Shown here in pieces: positions 41,245 to 49,205 of a DNA stretch of 64,000 nucleotides (positions are counted from its first letter, which is position 1; every line of letters starts with the position of its first letter). The position numbers and the translations under genes were made by a program. The stretch lies in assembly GCA_017445405.1 (NCBI GenBank), contig JAFSUD010000074.1:1-64000 (forward strand). The letters run 5' to 3'. This stretch comes from Synergistaceae bacterium (lineage in GTDB: Bacteria > Synergistota > Synergistia > Synergistales > Aminobacteriaceae). The notes under the pieces are model-generated. The model had not been told where the DNA came from. It did no database searches and worked only from the letters and a program-made list of their open reading frames with translations.

Positions 41245-42393
41245 TTATAGCCTTATTGCCGCTGTGCCTTCCATTAACAGGTTGGCAGTCCTGAAGCCGA
41301 ACGTGTCCTGAACTTCCGGCACACTCTCTCCGTCCTTGAGGGTGAAGTCAGCTCCGCACTCTAAGATTCCTGCAGGATGGCCGATGCGGATAAACTGTGT
41401 GTCAGCATTGGGAGCGAGCACCTGATTCACGATGGAGCCGGGTGTAACTGCTGCTGCTGCTGTGCACATTGCGCCGGTCATTGCGTAGGATGGATGAGGC
41501 TTCTGCATACTCATCATTCTTGAGAGTAGGTCAATATCACTCTTAGCTATTGCCTTGCCGTCAGGAGTGGTGTAGTCGTCAGGCTCTGCAACAAATGTCA
41601 TCTTGGGGATTCCTGGAGTGTCCCATGCAGAGCGTTTGTAGTCGTCAATGAGGTTTAGCTTTTGCGCAGCTAGACCTCTTATTGTCTCCAGAAGCTCTAA
41701 CATCTCTGGCTTTGCGTTAAGCTCGTCGGGCAGCTCCTTGCCGGTCAGGCCGATATCTTTTGCCTTCACGAACACTAACGGATTAGCTGCATCAACTATT
41801 GACACCTGAACTTGGCCGAAGCCCGGAACGTCTAGAGTGTCCACAACGTTGCCGGTGGGGAGCAGGCCTTTTCCGAGAGTGCCCGCAGGATTCACGAACT
41901 TGAGCTTTACGGGTGATGCAGTGCCGGGGACTCCTGCGATTGCGAAATCTCCCGAGTACTCGACCTGTCCGCCGGGAGTCTTCACGTCTGCCGCAATAAT
42001 CTTGTTGGTGTTGGTGTTGAAGATGCGGACTGTAGTAGTTCCGTCTTTGGCCTCAACTAATCCCTTCTCGATGGCGAAAGGCCCGACACCGGAGGAGATA
42101 TTTCCGCAGTTGCCCTTGTAGCTGACGAGGGGCTTATCTACGCTGACCTGCGCGAACGTGTAGTCGACATCTGCGTCAGGATTAGCGGACTTCTTGATGA
42201 TGGCTACCTTGCTGGTTACGGAGTAAGAGCCTCCGAGTCCGTCGATCTGCTTTGCGTCCGGGCTTCCCATGAGACGGAGCAGTAACGGCTCCCACTCGTC
42301 ATGATTTGCGGGCATGTCTGTCTCGAGAATGTAGACTCCTTTGCTGGTGCCGCCGCGCATAATAGTTACCGGCAGCTTCTTTACGGCTGTCAT
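41245..42393 (-). CDS. PrpF-family isomerase (methylaconitate / methylitaconate type)
   Basis: The 382-residue protein belongs to the PrpF branch of the diaminopimelate-epimerase fold. IMRGGTSKGVYI opens the protein, GNCGNISSGVGPFAIEKGLV near residue 95 holds one catalytic Cys, and RIGHPAGILECGADF near residue 335 lies in the second half. Family members move a double bond in 2-methylaconitate (methylcitrate route) or 3-methylitaconate (nicotinate fermentation). No methylcitrate genes are adjacent, so the substrate is open. The start has a GGAGGG site. Confidence 0.88.
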   Translation of the reverse strand: MTAVKKLPVTIMRGGTSKGVYILETDMPANHDEWEPLLLRLMGSPDAKQIDGLGGSYSVTSKVAIIKKSANPDADVDYTFAQVSVDKPLVSYKGNCGNISSGVGPFAIEKGLVEAKDGTTTVRIFNTNTNKIIAADVKTPGGQVEYSGDFAIAGVPGTASPVKLKFVNPAGTLGKGLLPTGNVVDTLDVPGFGQVQVSIVDAANPLVFVKAKDIGLTGKELPDELNAKPEMLELLETIRGLAAQKLNLIDDYKRSAWDTPGIPKMTFVAEPDDYTTPDGKAIAKSDIDLLSRMMSMQKPHPSYAMTGAMCTAAAAVTPGSIVNQVLAPNADTQFIRIGHPAGILECGADFTLKDGESVPEVQDTFGFRTANLLMEGTAAIRL

Positions 42394-42486
42394 CTTGTTT
42401 TACCCTCCATTATTTGTAAATTTTGTGTCTGGAATTTATGTGATGGGTAAAGAATACAGCAAAGGGGTAAAATTATGAAATACTCG

Positions 42487-42497
42487 TTGATTATCAA
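42487..42497. promoter_or_regulatory. Possible LysR operator
   Basis: A perfect palindrome TTGAT-T-ATCAA lies in the 141-base region between the PrpF-like gene and its divergent LysR gene, 38 bases before the LysR start. Confidence 0.4.
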
Positions 42498-42534
42498 GTG
42501 CATAACTCGCAGAAATGCTAAGGAGGGTTAATGA

Positions 42535-43431
42535 ATGGACTTCAGGGAGTTATCGTATATCACGGCAATAGCGAAATACCAGAATATCACGAAAGCAGCA
42601 GAGGCACTGTACATCAGCCAGCCGGGACTCAGCAAGTTTCTTTCCGGCCTTGAAGAAGAATTAGGTCTCAGGCTCTTTGACCGTGCGGACAGAAAATATA
42701 TCCCCACTTATGCCGGACAGCGTTACTTGGAATACGCGCACACGATTCTTGACACGAAGGCGAGCCTGGATTCTGAGCTTGCGGACATCATCAAGCGTGA
42801 TATTGGCGTGCTGAATATAGGTCTGCCTAACATGAGGTGTGCATATGTCCTCCCGAAGACTCTTCCTGAGTTCAACGCAAAGTACCCTCACGTGAAGGTA
42901 AATATTTTCGAGGGGACAAGTGCAATGATAGATAAACGGCTTCTTGATGGAGATATAGATTTGGCATTCTACAGCAAGCCTCATGAACAGAATACGCACA
43001 TAGAGTACGAGACTCTTGCTCGCGAGGAGCTGAAGGTGTGTACGTGCCGGAATCACCCCGTGAAGTCTTCGGCTAGGAAGGGGCACATAGAGCTTTGCGC
43101 ACTGAAGGACGAGAGATTGATTCTCCTGAGTCCCGAGCAGAGGACGGGGCAGATTTCGCGTTACTGGCTGAAGAAGGCGGGGCTGGATCTGAGCAACTCC
43201 ATTACGACTAACAACATGCCCGCAGTGATGAGCCTTACGGAGCAGGGGTGGGGAGTATCGTTTATCTTCGAGTCGCATCTGAAGTGGCACTCTCCGACTC
43301 CTGAGATAGACACGTACAGCTTCGGAGACGGAAAAGTGATGAGCGATTTTGTTGCAGCGCACAGGAAGGGAAGCTATTTGTCGTCGTATGCGAGGGAGTT
43401 TATCACTATAGCGGGGAAGTTATATGCGTAG
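42535..43431 (+). CDS. LysR-family transcriptional regulator
   Basis: The 298-residue protein has the N-terminal helix-turn-helix (NITKAAEALYISQPGLSKFL, about residues 18-37) and a LysR substrate-binding domain from about residue 90. The ATG at 42535 is 8 bases after AGGAGGG. It is divergent from the isomerase and carrier genes and very probably controls them, with their substrate as likely co-inducer. Confidence 0.92.
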   Translation: MDFRELSYITAIAKYQNITKAAEALYISQPGLSKFLSGLEEELGLRLFDRADRKYIPTYAGQRYLEYAHTILDTKASLDSELADIIKRDIGVLNIGLPNMRCAYVLPKTLPEFNAKYPHVKVNIFEGTSAMIDKRLLDGDIDLAFYSKPHEQNTHIEYETLAREELKVCTCRNHPVKSSARKGHIELCALKDERLILLSPEQRTGQISRYWLKKAGLDLSNSITTNNMPAVMSLTEQGWGVSFIFESHLKWHSPTPEIDTYSFGDGKVMSDFVAAHRKGSYLSSYAREFITIAGKLYA

Positions 43432-43469
43432 TGTAGAATAATGTGCACAAACTTTTTGAGAGGTGATAA

Positions 43470-43505
43470 ATGATGCCGGATAATTACTTCGGCGGCAGCA
43501 AATGA
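43470..43505 (+). CDS. 11-residue leader peptide coupled to the MNT antitoxin gene
   Basis: Behind a strong GAGAGGTGATAA ribosome-binding site an ATG opens the peptide MMPDNYFGGSK. Its TGA overlaps the ATG of the next gene (ATGA at 43502-43505). The antitoxin gene has no ribosome-binding site of its own, so ribosomes finishing the leader probably start it. It is too short for homology; the evidence is the signal and the overlap. Confidence 0.5.
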   Translation: MMPDNYFGGSK

Positions 43506-43798
43506 TGTTCAAAGTTCGCGACATAGAGCAAAAAATAATACCTGTAGCAAAGTTTTACGGCGTGGGAAGTGTAAGCCTTTTCGGGTCATACGCAAGAGGA
43601 GAGGCTGACGATGCAAGCGATGTTGATATTCTCATAGACAGAGGGAGACTCTGCGGGCTGATAGACTATTTCTCGTTCGTGAATGACCTTGAAGATGCGT
43701 TAGGCTGTCATGTTGATGTAGTTACGAGCGGAATAGAGGACAAAGATTTTCTTGACGCAATCACTAAGGAAAGGATAACGCTGTATGAAGCTGAATGA
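43502..43798 (+). CDS. MNT-family minimal nucleotidyltransferase (antitoxin of a HEPN/MNT pair)
   Basis: The 98-residue protein has the nucleotidyltransferase signature: VSLFGSYARGEADDASDVDI holds the Gly-Ser and the Asp-x-Asp metal ligands, and a third acidic position is likely in DVVT. In known HEPN/MNT modules this protein AMPylates the HEPN toxin on a Tyr and silences it. It overlaps the HEPN gene by 14 bases, the usual arrangement. Confidence 0.92.
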   Translation: MMFKVRDIEQKIIPVAKFYGVGSVSLFGSYARGEADDASDVDILIDRGRLCGLIDYFSFVNDLEDALGCHVDVVTSGIEDKDFLDAITKERITLYEAE

Positions 43799-44069
43799 CA
43801 AGGACGAACACATTATCAGAAGGATGCTCAAGTACTGTGATGATATTTGTGCACTGATGAAACAGTATGACAACAGCTTTCTGAGGTACAGGACAGAGAT
43901 AGCATTTCAGTATTCGTGCGGAATGTGCCTTATACAGATAGACGAACTAGCCGGGAGAGTCTCTGAAGAGGCCGCAAGAGCCAATCCCGGCATCACTTGG
44001 CGTGCAATAAAGGGTATGAGGAATATACACGCCCATGATTATGACAGAATAGACCACTCCATCGTGTAG
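43785..44069 (+). CDS. HEPN-domain toxin (HepT-like), probably truncated by an amber codon
   Basis: The 94-residue helical protein has the HEPN RNase motif as RNIHAHDYD near residue 78, including the Tyr that the partner AMPylates. It stops at TAG (44067-44069), but the same frame continues for 27 more codons to a TGA at 44151-44153 and reads NTLMKDIPALRSSLSEILDD, which looks like the normal HepT C-terminus. Many relatives have Trp at the stop position (IVWNT-like), so a TGG to TAG change is likely. The active motif is retained. Confidence 0.85.
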   Translation: MKLNDKDEHIIRRMLKYCDDICALMKQYDNSFLRYRTEIAFQYSCGMCLIQIDELAGRVSEEAARANPGITWRAIKGMRNIHAHDYDRIDHSIV

Positions 44070-44136
44070 AATACCCTGATGAAAGACATACCTGCCTTAC
44101 GAAGCAGTCTATCAGAAATACTTGACGACTTAGACT

Positions 44137-45099
44137 CTAACAAGCCTTCTTGATGCTCTGCTGTGTGTTCCCTTCGTGAATCTGCCTCAGTATCTCAACA
44201 GCTACTTCAAGTGCTCTCTTGCCCTCACTGCCTCCGACTATAGGCTTCCCCTTCTCCTTCACGCACCTCACAAAATCTGCAAGTTCAAGTTTCAGAGGCT
44301 CGCTCTTCGGGAAAACAGGTGTCTCTCTTATCTCTACCTGGCCGTCAGAGTTAGTTACGCAGCGTGAAATCTGCACTGTCTGCTGTTCGTAGTTAATGGT
44401 AATCTGGCGTTCACGTTCCACTATCTCGAGCTGCCTGCACTTCTTCTCTGCGCACCTGCTCACAAGAATATGTGCCAGCACTCCGTTCTCAAACGTTATC
44501 TGTGCGTCCGCAATGTCCTCATAGTCAGTGAAGACACATGCTCCAGTTGCAGCAATGCGTGTAATCGGTGAGTTCACCAGCGACATAACAATATCAATAT
44601 CGTGAATCATGAGGTCAAGCACAACGCCTACATCATTAATCCTGCCGGTGAATGGGCATGTTCTGCGGCTGTCAAGATATACCGGCCTGCACTGAATGCC
44701 TGAAATGTAGCGTATGGCACTGTTGAAGCGTTCAATGTGTCCGACCTGAAGCACCAGATTCTTCCTAGCCGCAATGTCTAAGAGTTCTCCTGCCTCTTCA
44801 GGACGAATAGTTACCGGCTTCTCGACGAGGACATGAATCCCGGCCTCGAGAGCTGTCTTAGCGATGGCGTAATGCTGACTCGTCGGGACAACTACCGAGA
44901 TTGCGTCAGGATGCTTCCGCCTGATGAGTTCCTCGAGCGATGAGTAAGCCTGAACGCCCAAGTGTTCACCTATGAGCTGTGCACGAGATAAATCACTGTC
45001 TGCTACTCCGACGAGGTTAGCGTCAAGAAGTTCTGTGTATATTCTTGCGTGATGCTGTCCCAAATGCCCTACGCCTATAACTCCTATTTTGATTGTCAT
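44137..45099 (-). CDS. Gfo/Idh/MocA-family NAD-dependent sugar oxidoreductase (possibly GnnA-like)
   Basis: The 320-residue protein has the Rossmann motif IGVIGVGHLGQHHARIY at the N-terminus and the family catalytic block VLVEKPVTIRPEEA near residue 92, with MIHDIDIVM near 165. The N-terminal sequence resembles GnnA, the UDP-GlcNAc 3-dehydrogenase that makes amino sugars for lipid A. That would fit a diderm, but the partner transaminase GnnB is not in the window. It stands alone between convergent and divergent genes. Confidence 0.85.
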   Translation of the reverse strand: MTIKIGVIGVGHLGQHHARIYTELLDANLVGVADSDLSRAQLIGEHLGVQAYSSLEELIRRKHPDAISVVVPTSQHYAIAKTALEAGIHVLVEKPVTIRPEEAGELLDIAARKNLVLQVGHIERFNSAIRYISGIQCRPVYLDSRRTCPFTGRINDVGVVLDLMIHDIDIVMSLVNSPITRIAATGACVFTDYEDIADAQITFENGVLAHILVSRCAEKKCRQLEIVERERQITINYEQQTVQISRCVTNSDGQVEIRETPVFPKSEPLKLELADFVRCVKEKGKPIVGGSEGKRALEVAVEILRQIHEGNTQQSIKKAC

Positions 45100-45202
45100 G
45101 ATGAAAATATATCCTTCCCCGTAAAAATATCTTCACTACTACTTATCACAGAATCAGTAATTTTTGTGGCATAATATACGTAAACTTTCAGGAGGTCAAA
45201 TT

Positions 45203-45536
45203 ATGAACAAGCAGGAAATTATCACGAAAGTAAATGAACTCATAGCAGCTCCAATGTGCAACCCTGAACTCAAGGCAGCAGCAGAAGCATACCTCAAGGC
45301 TCAGGACAAGGTCGGCGCAGACGCTTTAGTTAAGGGCTCTCGAGGAGACAGTGAGCACGATTGACGAGACTATCGGCTTTGCGGAGTCAGAGATGGGCAA
45401 GAAAGTATTCGGTGAAGAAGCTGCTGCGGGAATGGCCAAGAAAGGGCGCGAGTTCAAGGCAGCAGGAGGCAAATATTGTTTCTGCCCGGCGTGTCAGGCC
45501 GGGAGCGTTATCTGGGAGAACAGAGAGAGTCTTTAG
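45203..45536 (+). pseudogene. Small conserved protein with C-terminal CxC-x2-C motif, split by a one-base frameshift
   Basis: The first frame starts at the ATG at 45203 (CAGGAGG site) with NKQEIITKVNELIAAPMC and stops at 45364. The second (overlapping from 45351) continues with IDETIGFAESEMGKKVFGEE and ends with a KYCFCPACQAG motif. Together they match the architecture of a family of about 110 residues that I recall being labelled 'molecular chaperone Hsp90' in databases, although it does not look like Hsp90. Dropping one G of the GGG near 45334 joins them (LVKALEETVSTIDE). The 334-base total leaves a remainder of one. Confidence 0.72.
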
Positions 45537-45589
45537 GCTGTATCATTCTCAGCATACGTTCTATAATTTCTGCATACGTGCCCGATAGC

Positions 45590-45625
45590 TGAGGCGGTGT
45601 GCAGTTTTTTATCACCCGCTGAAGC
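45590..45625 (+). other. Hairpin in the leader before the HD-GYP gene
   Basis: GCGGTGTG and CACCCGC pair around an AT-rich loop containing TTTTTT. It is not followed by a T run on the plus strand, so it is not a classic terminator; it could end the preceding small gene weakly or fold in the leader of the HD-GYP gene. Confidence 0.35.
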
Positions 45626-45656
45626 CCCGCATAATCCAGAAAGGAGGTAGGAGAAT

Positions 45657-46637
45657 ATGTCTGATTTTAAGTACTGGATCGTCGTAGTTGATGATGATGT
45701 CGCAAATCTGATGATGGCCGGAAACGTCATGAGCAAAAACGGAATGCGAGTAACTGCCCTCAAGTCCGGAAAAGCACTGCTCGAATACATTGAGACTAAA
45801 GAAGTCCCGGATCTCTGTCTGCTGGATATAAAGATGCCAGACATGAACGGCTATGAGACATTGAAGGCATTGCGGGCCAGCGAGAAGGGCAAAGACCTTC
45901 CCGTGATTTTCCTGACTGCAGACGAATCACAGAAAGCTGAAACTATGGGACTCTCTCTCGGAGCTATGGACTTCATCAAGAAACCTTTTGTGCCCGAAGT
46001 CCTCGTCCTGAGAGCACGGCACATAATAGATTTAGTGCGTCTTCAGAGAAATTTAGCCCATGAGGTCGCAGTCATGACAGAAGAAAGCCGCAAACTCTTT
46101 GTGCATGTCGTCTCAGCACTGGCGGCAGCTATTGACGCAAAAGATGTTCACCTCAAAGGACACTCGGGACGCGTTGCAGAATACGCCAAAGAAATAGCCA
46201 GACGTTACGGCTATGATGAGCAGAAGCAGAACGAAATCTACATTATGGGACTTCTGCATGATGTCGGCAAAATCGGAGTGCCCGACTCTATACTTCAGAA
46301 GTCTGGCGGCCTCACTGATGAGGAAAGCGCACGAGTCAAAGAACATCCCGTAATCGGTGCCCAGATTCTCGCGAGCATCAAGGAAAAGCCCTTGTTAGCG
46401 TCCGCAGTCAAGCATCATCACGAAAGATTCGACGGGAGCGGTTACCCTGACGGCTTATCTGGAGAGCACATCCCTGAGCAGGCACGGATAATAGCTGCAG
46501 CAGATGCCTATGACACACTGAGCAGCAGAGACGGATTCTCGCATGGCGACATCAGGAACGAGATAGCTAAATGCAGCGGCACGCAGTTAGACCCGAAATT
46601 TGCTGATATATTGCTGAAGATGACTGGCGAAGCGTAA
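45657..46637 (+). CDS. Response regulator with HD-GYP domain (cyclic di-GMP phosphodiesterase type)
   Basis: The 326-residue protein has an N-terminal receiver (residues 5-125; phosphoacceptor Asp in CLLDIKMPDMNG, Lys in IKKPF) and a C-terminal HD-GYP domain (about 145-320). That domain keeps the metal and substrate motifs GLLHDVGKIGVPDSIL and KHHHERFDGSGYPDGLSG. It should degrade cyclic di-GMP under control of phosphorylation. It has an AAGGAGG site, and the hybrid kinase follows 32 bases later, so the two probably form one pathway. Confidence 0.94.
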   Translation: MSDFKYWIVVVDDDVANLMMAGNVMSKNGMRVTALKSGKALLEYIETKEVPDLCLLDIKMPDMNGYETLKALRASEKGKDLPVIFLTADESQKAETMGLSLGAMDFIKKPFVPEVLVLRARHIIDLVRLQRNLAHEVAVMTEESRKLFVHVVSALAAAIDAKDVHLKGHSGRVAEYAKEIARRYGYDEQKQNEIYIMGLLHDVGKIGVPDSILQKSGGLTDEESARVKEHPVIGAQILASIKEKPLLASAVKHHHERFDGSGYPDGLSGEHIPEQARIIAAADAYDTLSSRDGFSHGDIRNEIAKCSGTQLDPKFADILLKMTGEA

Positions 46638-46669
46638 AAGTTTGTGAATATTTTCGGGGAGGGCTTGTG

Positions 46670-49081
46670 ATGATTAACCGCATTAAAGCAGTCTGGAGGC
46701 TTCTCGGAATCTCAATTTATGATGATGATGAACGCTGCAAACGTAACCTTAAGACCATTGCCAGCCTTGCGGTCATCATGGAAATACCGTCGCTGTTCGG
46801 GGCGGTTAACTACATGTTTACGCCTATGCGGGAGTTTGCCCTGAGCTGCGTAGTTTATAGCATCATTCACTTCATCATCTTCTACTTTGCCGCCATCAAG
46901 AAAGACCGCAAGTTAGTCGCTGGTGTAAGCACTCTGCTCTCCCTCTTGGTCTGCACAAATATAGCTGTCTTTGCTAAAAATGGCTTTGCGGCTCACTGGA
47001 CGCTGCTTTTCCCGCTGGTAGTCTGCTATCTCTGCGGGGTGCGCTTGGGAATATTAAGCTCGTGCTACATGACTCTTCTCTACATGATTATGTACTGGAC
47101 ACCGCTTCGTACATATATGGAGGACGTGTACCCTAAGATGTTTCTTGACCGCTTCCCGTTCCTGTATCTGGTCGTCTCGCTGAACACGGCGTATATCATG
47201 ATCGAGTACCACTTAAACATTCTGAATCAGATGCTCTATGAGAAGAAACTCGAGGCCGCAAGAGATGAGGCACGTGCAGCCAATCACGCCAAGAGTGAGT
47301 TTCTGGCGAGTATGTCCCACGAGATACGGACTCCGCTGAATGCAGTGCTCGGCATGAACACAATAATCTTGCGCGACTGCCAGCAAGTACGTGAACTCCT
47401 CAGCGGAAACTCAGAGTGTATCACCATCATCGACAACATAACGTCGAGTGCCGGAGACATTGAGAACGCCGGAAATAATCTGCTCTCACTGATTAACCAG
47501 ATACTGGACTTCTCAAAGGTTGAGGCGGGGAAAATTGAGCTTGTGGAGACAAAATATAAGCTAAGTTCCGTGCTCAATGATGTAAGCAGCATGTCAGCAC
47601 TCAGAGCAAAATCTAAGGATCTGGAATTTTACGTTGACGTTGATGAAACTCTCCCTGATGTCTACTTCGGGGATGAACTGAGAATGAGGCTGATAATACA
47701 GAACCTGCTGACGAACGCCGTCAAGTATACAGAGCACGGGAGCGTGTCATTCTCTGTAAGCAGCGGGAATCATGACAGCATCAAGCCCGGAGATATTCTC
47801 TTGCTGAAAATCACCGTCAGGGATACGGGCATAGGCATCAAGAAAGAAGACCTCGCTAAAATCTTCAGGCGTTTTGAGCGGGCTAACCTTGAGCACAACA
47901 GCACCATTGAGGGCACAGGATTAGGGCTGGCGATAGTTCAGCTTCTCTGCGGAAAAATGGGAGGGCACATTGATTTAGAGAGTGAATACGGCAAAGGGTC
48001 ATTGTTCACGCTGACGATTCCCCAAAAAGTTATTTCGTGCGAGCCTGTAGGAAATTTCCGCAAGAAGTTCGAGCAGAGCATAATCAACAAAGAACACTAT
48101 CACGAATTATTCAAAGCTCCCGGCGCGCATATACTGATAGTTGACGATACGCACTTCAACCTTGTTGTGGCTATGGGTCTGCTGAAGAAGACTGAGATCA
48201 AGATTGACACAGCATCAGGAGGTGAAGAGGCTGTTGCTCTTGCGGGTGAACGATCATATGACCTGATTCTCATGGATCAGAGAATGCCTGATGTTGACGG
48301 GACGGAGGCACTTCACAGGATTCGAGTGTTTGACCAGAGCACGCCTGTAATCTGCCTGACTGCCGACGCGATTCTTGGAGCTAGGGCACGCTATTTGTCA
48401 GAAGGATTCACGGACTACCTGACGAAGCCGATAGACAGCGCAGCACTTGAGAAAATGCTGCTTAAGCACCTTCCGCCAGAAAAGATTATCAGGATAAATG
48501 AAGTTGACGGCAAAGTTCCGGATGAACCGGCTGATGATTTCACGAAACTTGCTGAGAGCGGGATTGATATTGAGGCCGGACTTGGATATTCCCAGAATGA
48601 TAAAGAGCTGTACCGCACACTGCTGAGTGAATACATTACCAGCTCCGACGAAAAGATTAATGCTATTAAGAAGTTCTGTGCATCCCAGAACTGCCAGCGT
48701 TATGGGATAGTTGTTCATGCGCTCAAGAGTTCATCAAGAATGATAGGAGCAGCAAAACTTTCTGAACTGTGCGCACAGCTTGAAGAGGCTTCCGATAATG
48801 AGGATATTAGCATGATACGAGACAGGACACCGGCTTTGCTGGATATGTATGGGGAGGTTATCAGAGCGATACGTTCTGCAGAAGCGGCGGACACTGAGAG
48901 TCAGCAGACGCATGATGATGAAGTGTTAGAGTTCTTCCCCGAAGCACGAGGCAACGGCGAAACTGGCACAAAACAGGACAGGACATCGGATTTGCCGGGA
49001 GATTATCAGCGCAATACGTTCTTTTCTGAGACACAGCACGCATCTGATGATGAAGTGTTAGAGTTCTTCCCCGAAGCATAA
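46670..49081 (+). CDS. Hybrid sensor histidine kinase (membrane sensor, HisKA, HATPase, receiver, Hpt)
   Basis: The 803-residue protein has about six N-terminal membrane segments (residues 28-185) without a large loop and then HisKA with SMSHEIRTPLNAVLGM (His near 217). HATPase_c follows (NLLTNAVKYTEHG, VRDTGIGIKKEDLAKIF, GTGLGLAIVQLLCG), then a receiver near 490-605 (LMDQRMPDVDGTEA), and an Hpt domain near 625-720 (VVHALKSSSRMIG). The last about 75 residues hold DDEVLEFFPEA twice, from a partial duplication of the gene end. I chose the ATG at 46670 for its spacing to GGGGAGGG. It probably phosphorylates the HD-GYP protein upstream. Confidence 0.93.
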   Translation: MINRIKAVWRLLGISIYDDDERCKRNLKTIASLAVIMEIPSLFGAVNYMFTPMREFALSCVVYSIIHFIIFYFAAIKKDRKLVAGVSTLLSLLVCTNIAVFAKNGFAAHWTLLFPLVVCYLCGVRLGILSSCYMTLLYMIMYWTPLRTYMEDVYPKMFLDRFPFLYLVVSLNTAYIMIEYHLNILNQMLYEKKLEAARDEARAANHAKSEFLASMSHEIRTPLNAVLGMNTIILRDCQQVRELLSGNSECITIIDNITSSAGDIENAGNNLLSLINQILDFSKVEAGKIELVETKYKLSSVLNDVSSMSALRAKSKDLEFYVDVDETLPDVYFGDELRMRLIIQNLLTNAVKYTEHGSVSFSVSSGNHDSIKPGDILLLKITVRDTGIGIKKEDLAKIFRRFERANLEHNSTIEGTGLGLAIVQLLCGKMGGHIDLESEYGKGSLFTLTIPQKVISCEPVGNFRKKFEQSIINKEHYHELFKAPGAHILIVDDTHFNLVVAMGLLKKTEIKIDTASGGEEAVALAGERSYDLILMDQRMPDVDGTEALHRIRVFDQSTPVICLTADAILGARARYLSEGFTDYLTKPIDSAALEKMLLKHLPPEKIIRINEVDGKVPDEPADDFTKLAESGIDIEAGLGYSQNDKELYRTLLSEYITSSDEKINAIKKFCASQNCQRYGIVVHALKSSSRMIGAAKLSELCAQLEEASDNEDISMIRDRTPALLDMYGEVIRAIRSAEAADTESQQTHDDEVLEFFPEARGNGETGTKQDRTSDLPGDYQRNTFFSETQHASDDEVLEFFPEA
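48808..49080 (+). repeat. Tandem duplication of the kinase gene 3' end
   Basis: The block at about 48820-48945 is repeated degenerately at about 48978-49078: GACAGGACACCGG against GACAGGACATCGG, ATCAGAGCGATACGTTCT against ATCAGCGCAATACGTTCT. It ends in an exact shared stretch of about 33 bases beginning GATGATGAAGTGTTAGAG. The second copy has deletions but stays in frame. Confidence 0.85.
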
Positions 49082-49106
49082 CAGAAAACTAGTCAAGACA
49101 AATTTT

Positions 49107-49140
49107 CCTGCACACTATGAATCTGCAGGGTCATTCCTTT
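49107..49140 (+). terminator. Weak hairpin after the kinase gene
   Basis: CCTGCA and TGCAGG (49107-49129) pair around an 11-base loop, followed by a loosely T-rich stretch (TTCCTTTTG) about 7 bases later. It may separate the kinase and secA transcripts. Confidence 0.3.
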
Positions 49141-49205
49141 TGCGCGTGTAGGATAAGGCAATTCATGATAATCTTTCACGCAAACTTATTTTTTCAGGAG
49201 ACACT

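Noticed and set aside
45537-45656. Cyclic di-GMP riboswitch before the HD-GYP gene
   Set aside because: The GEMM core (a CAGGGCAAAC-like block and GGGACGCAAAGCC) is absent; there is only a simple hairpin.
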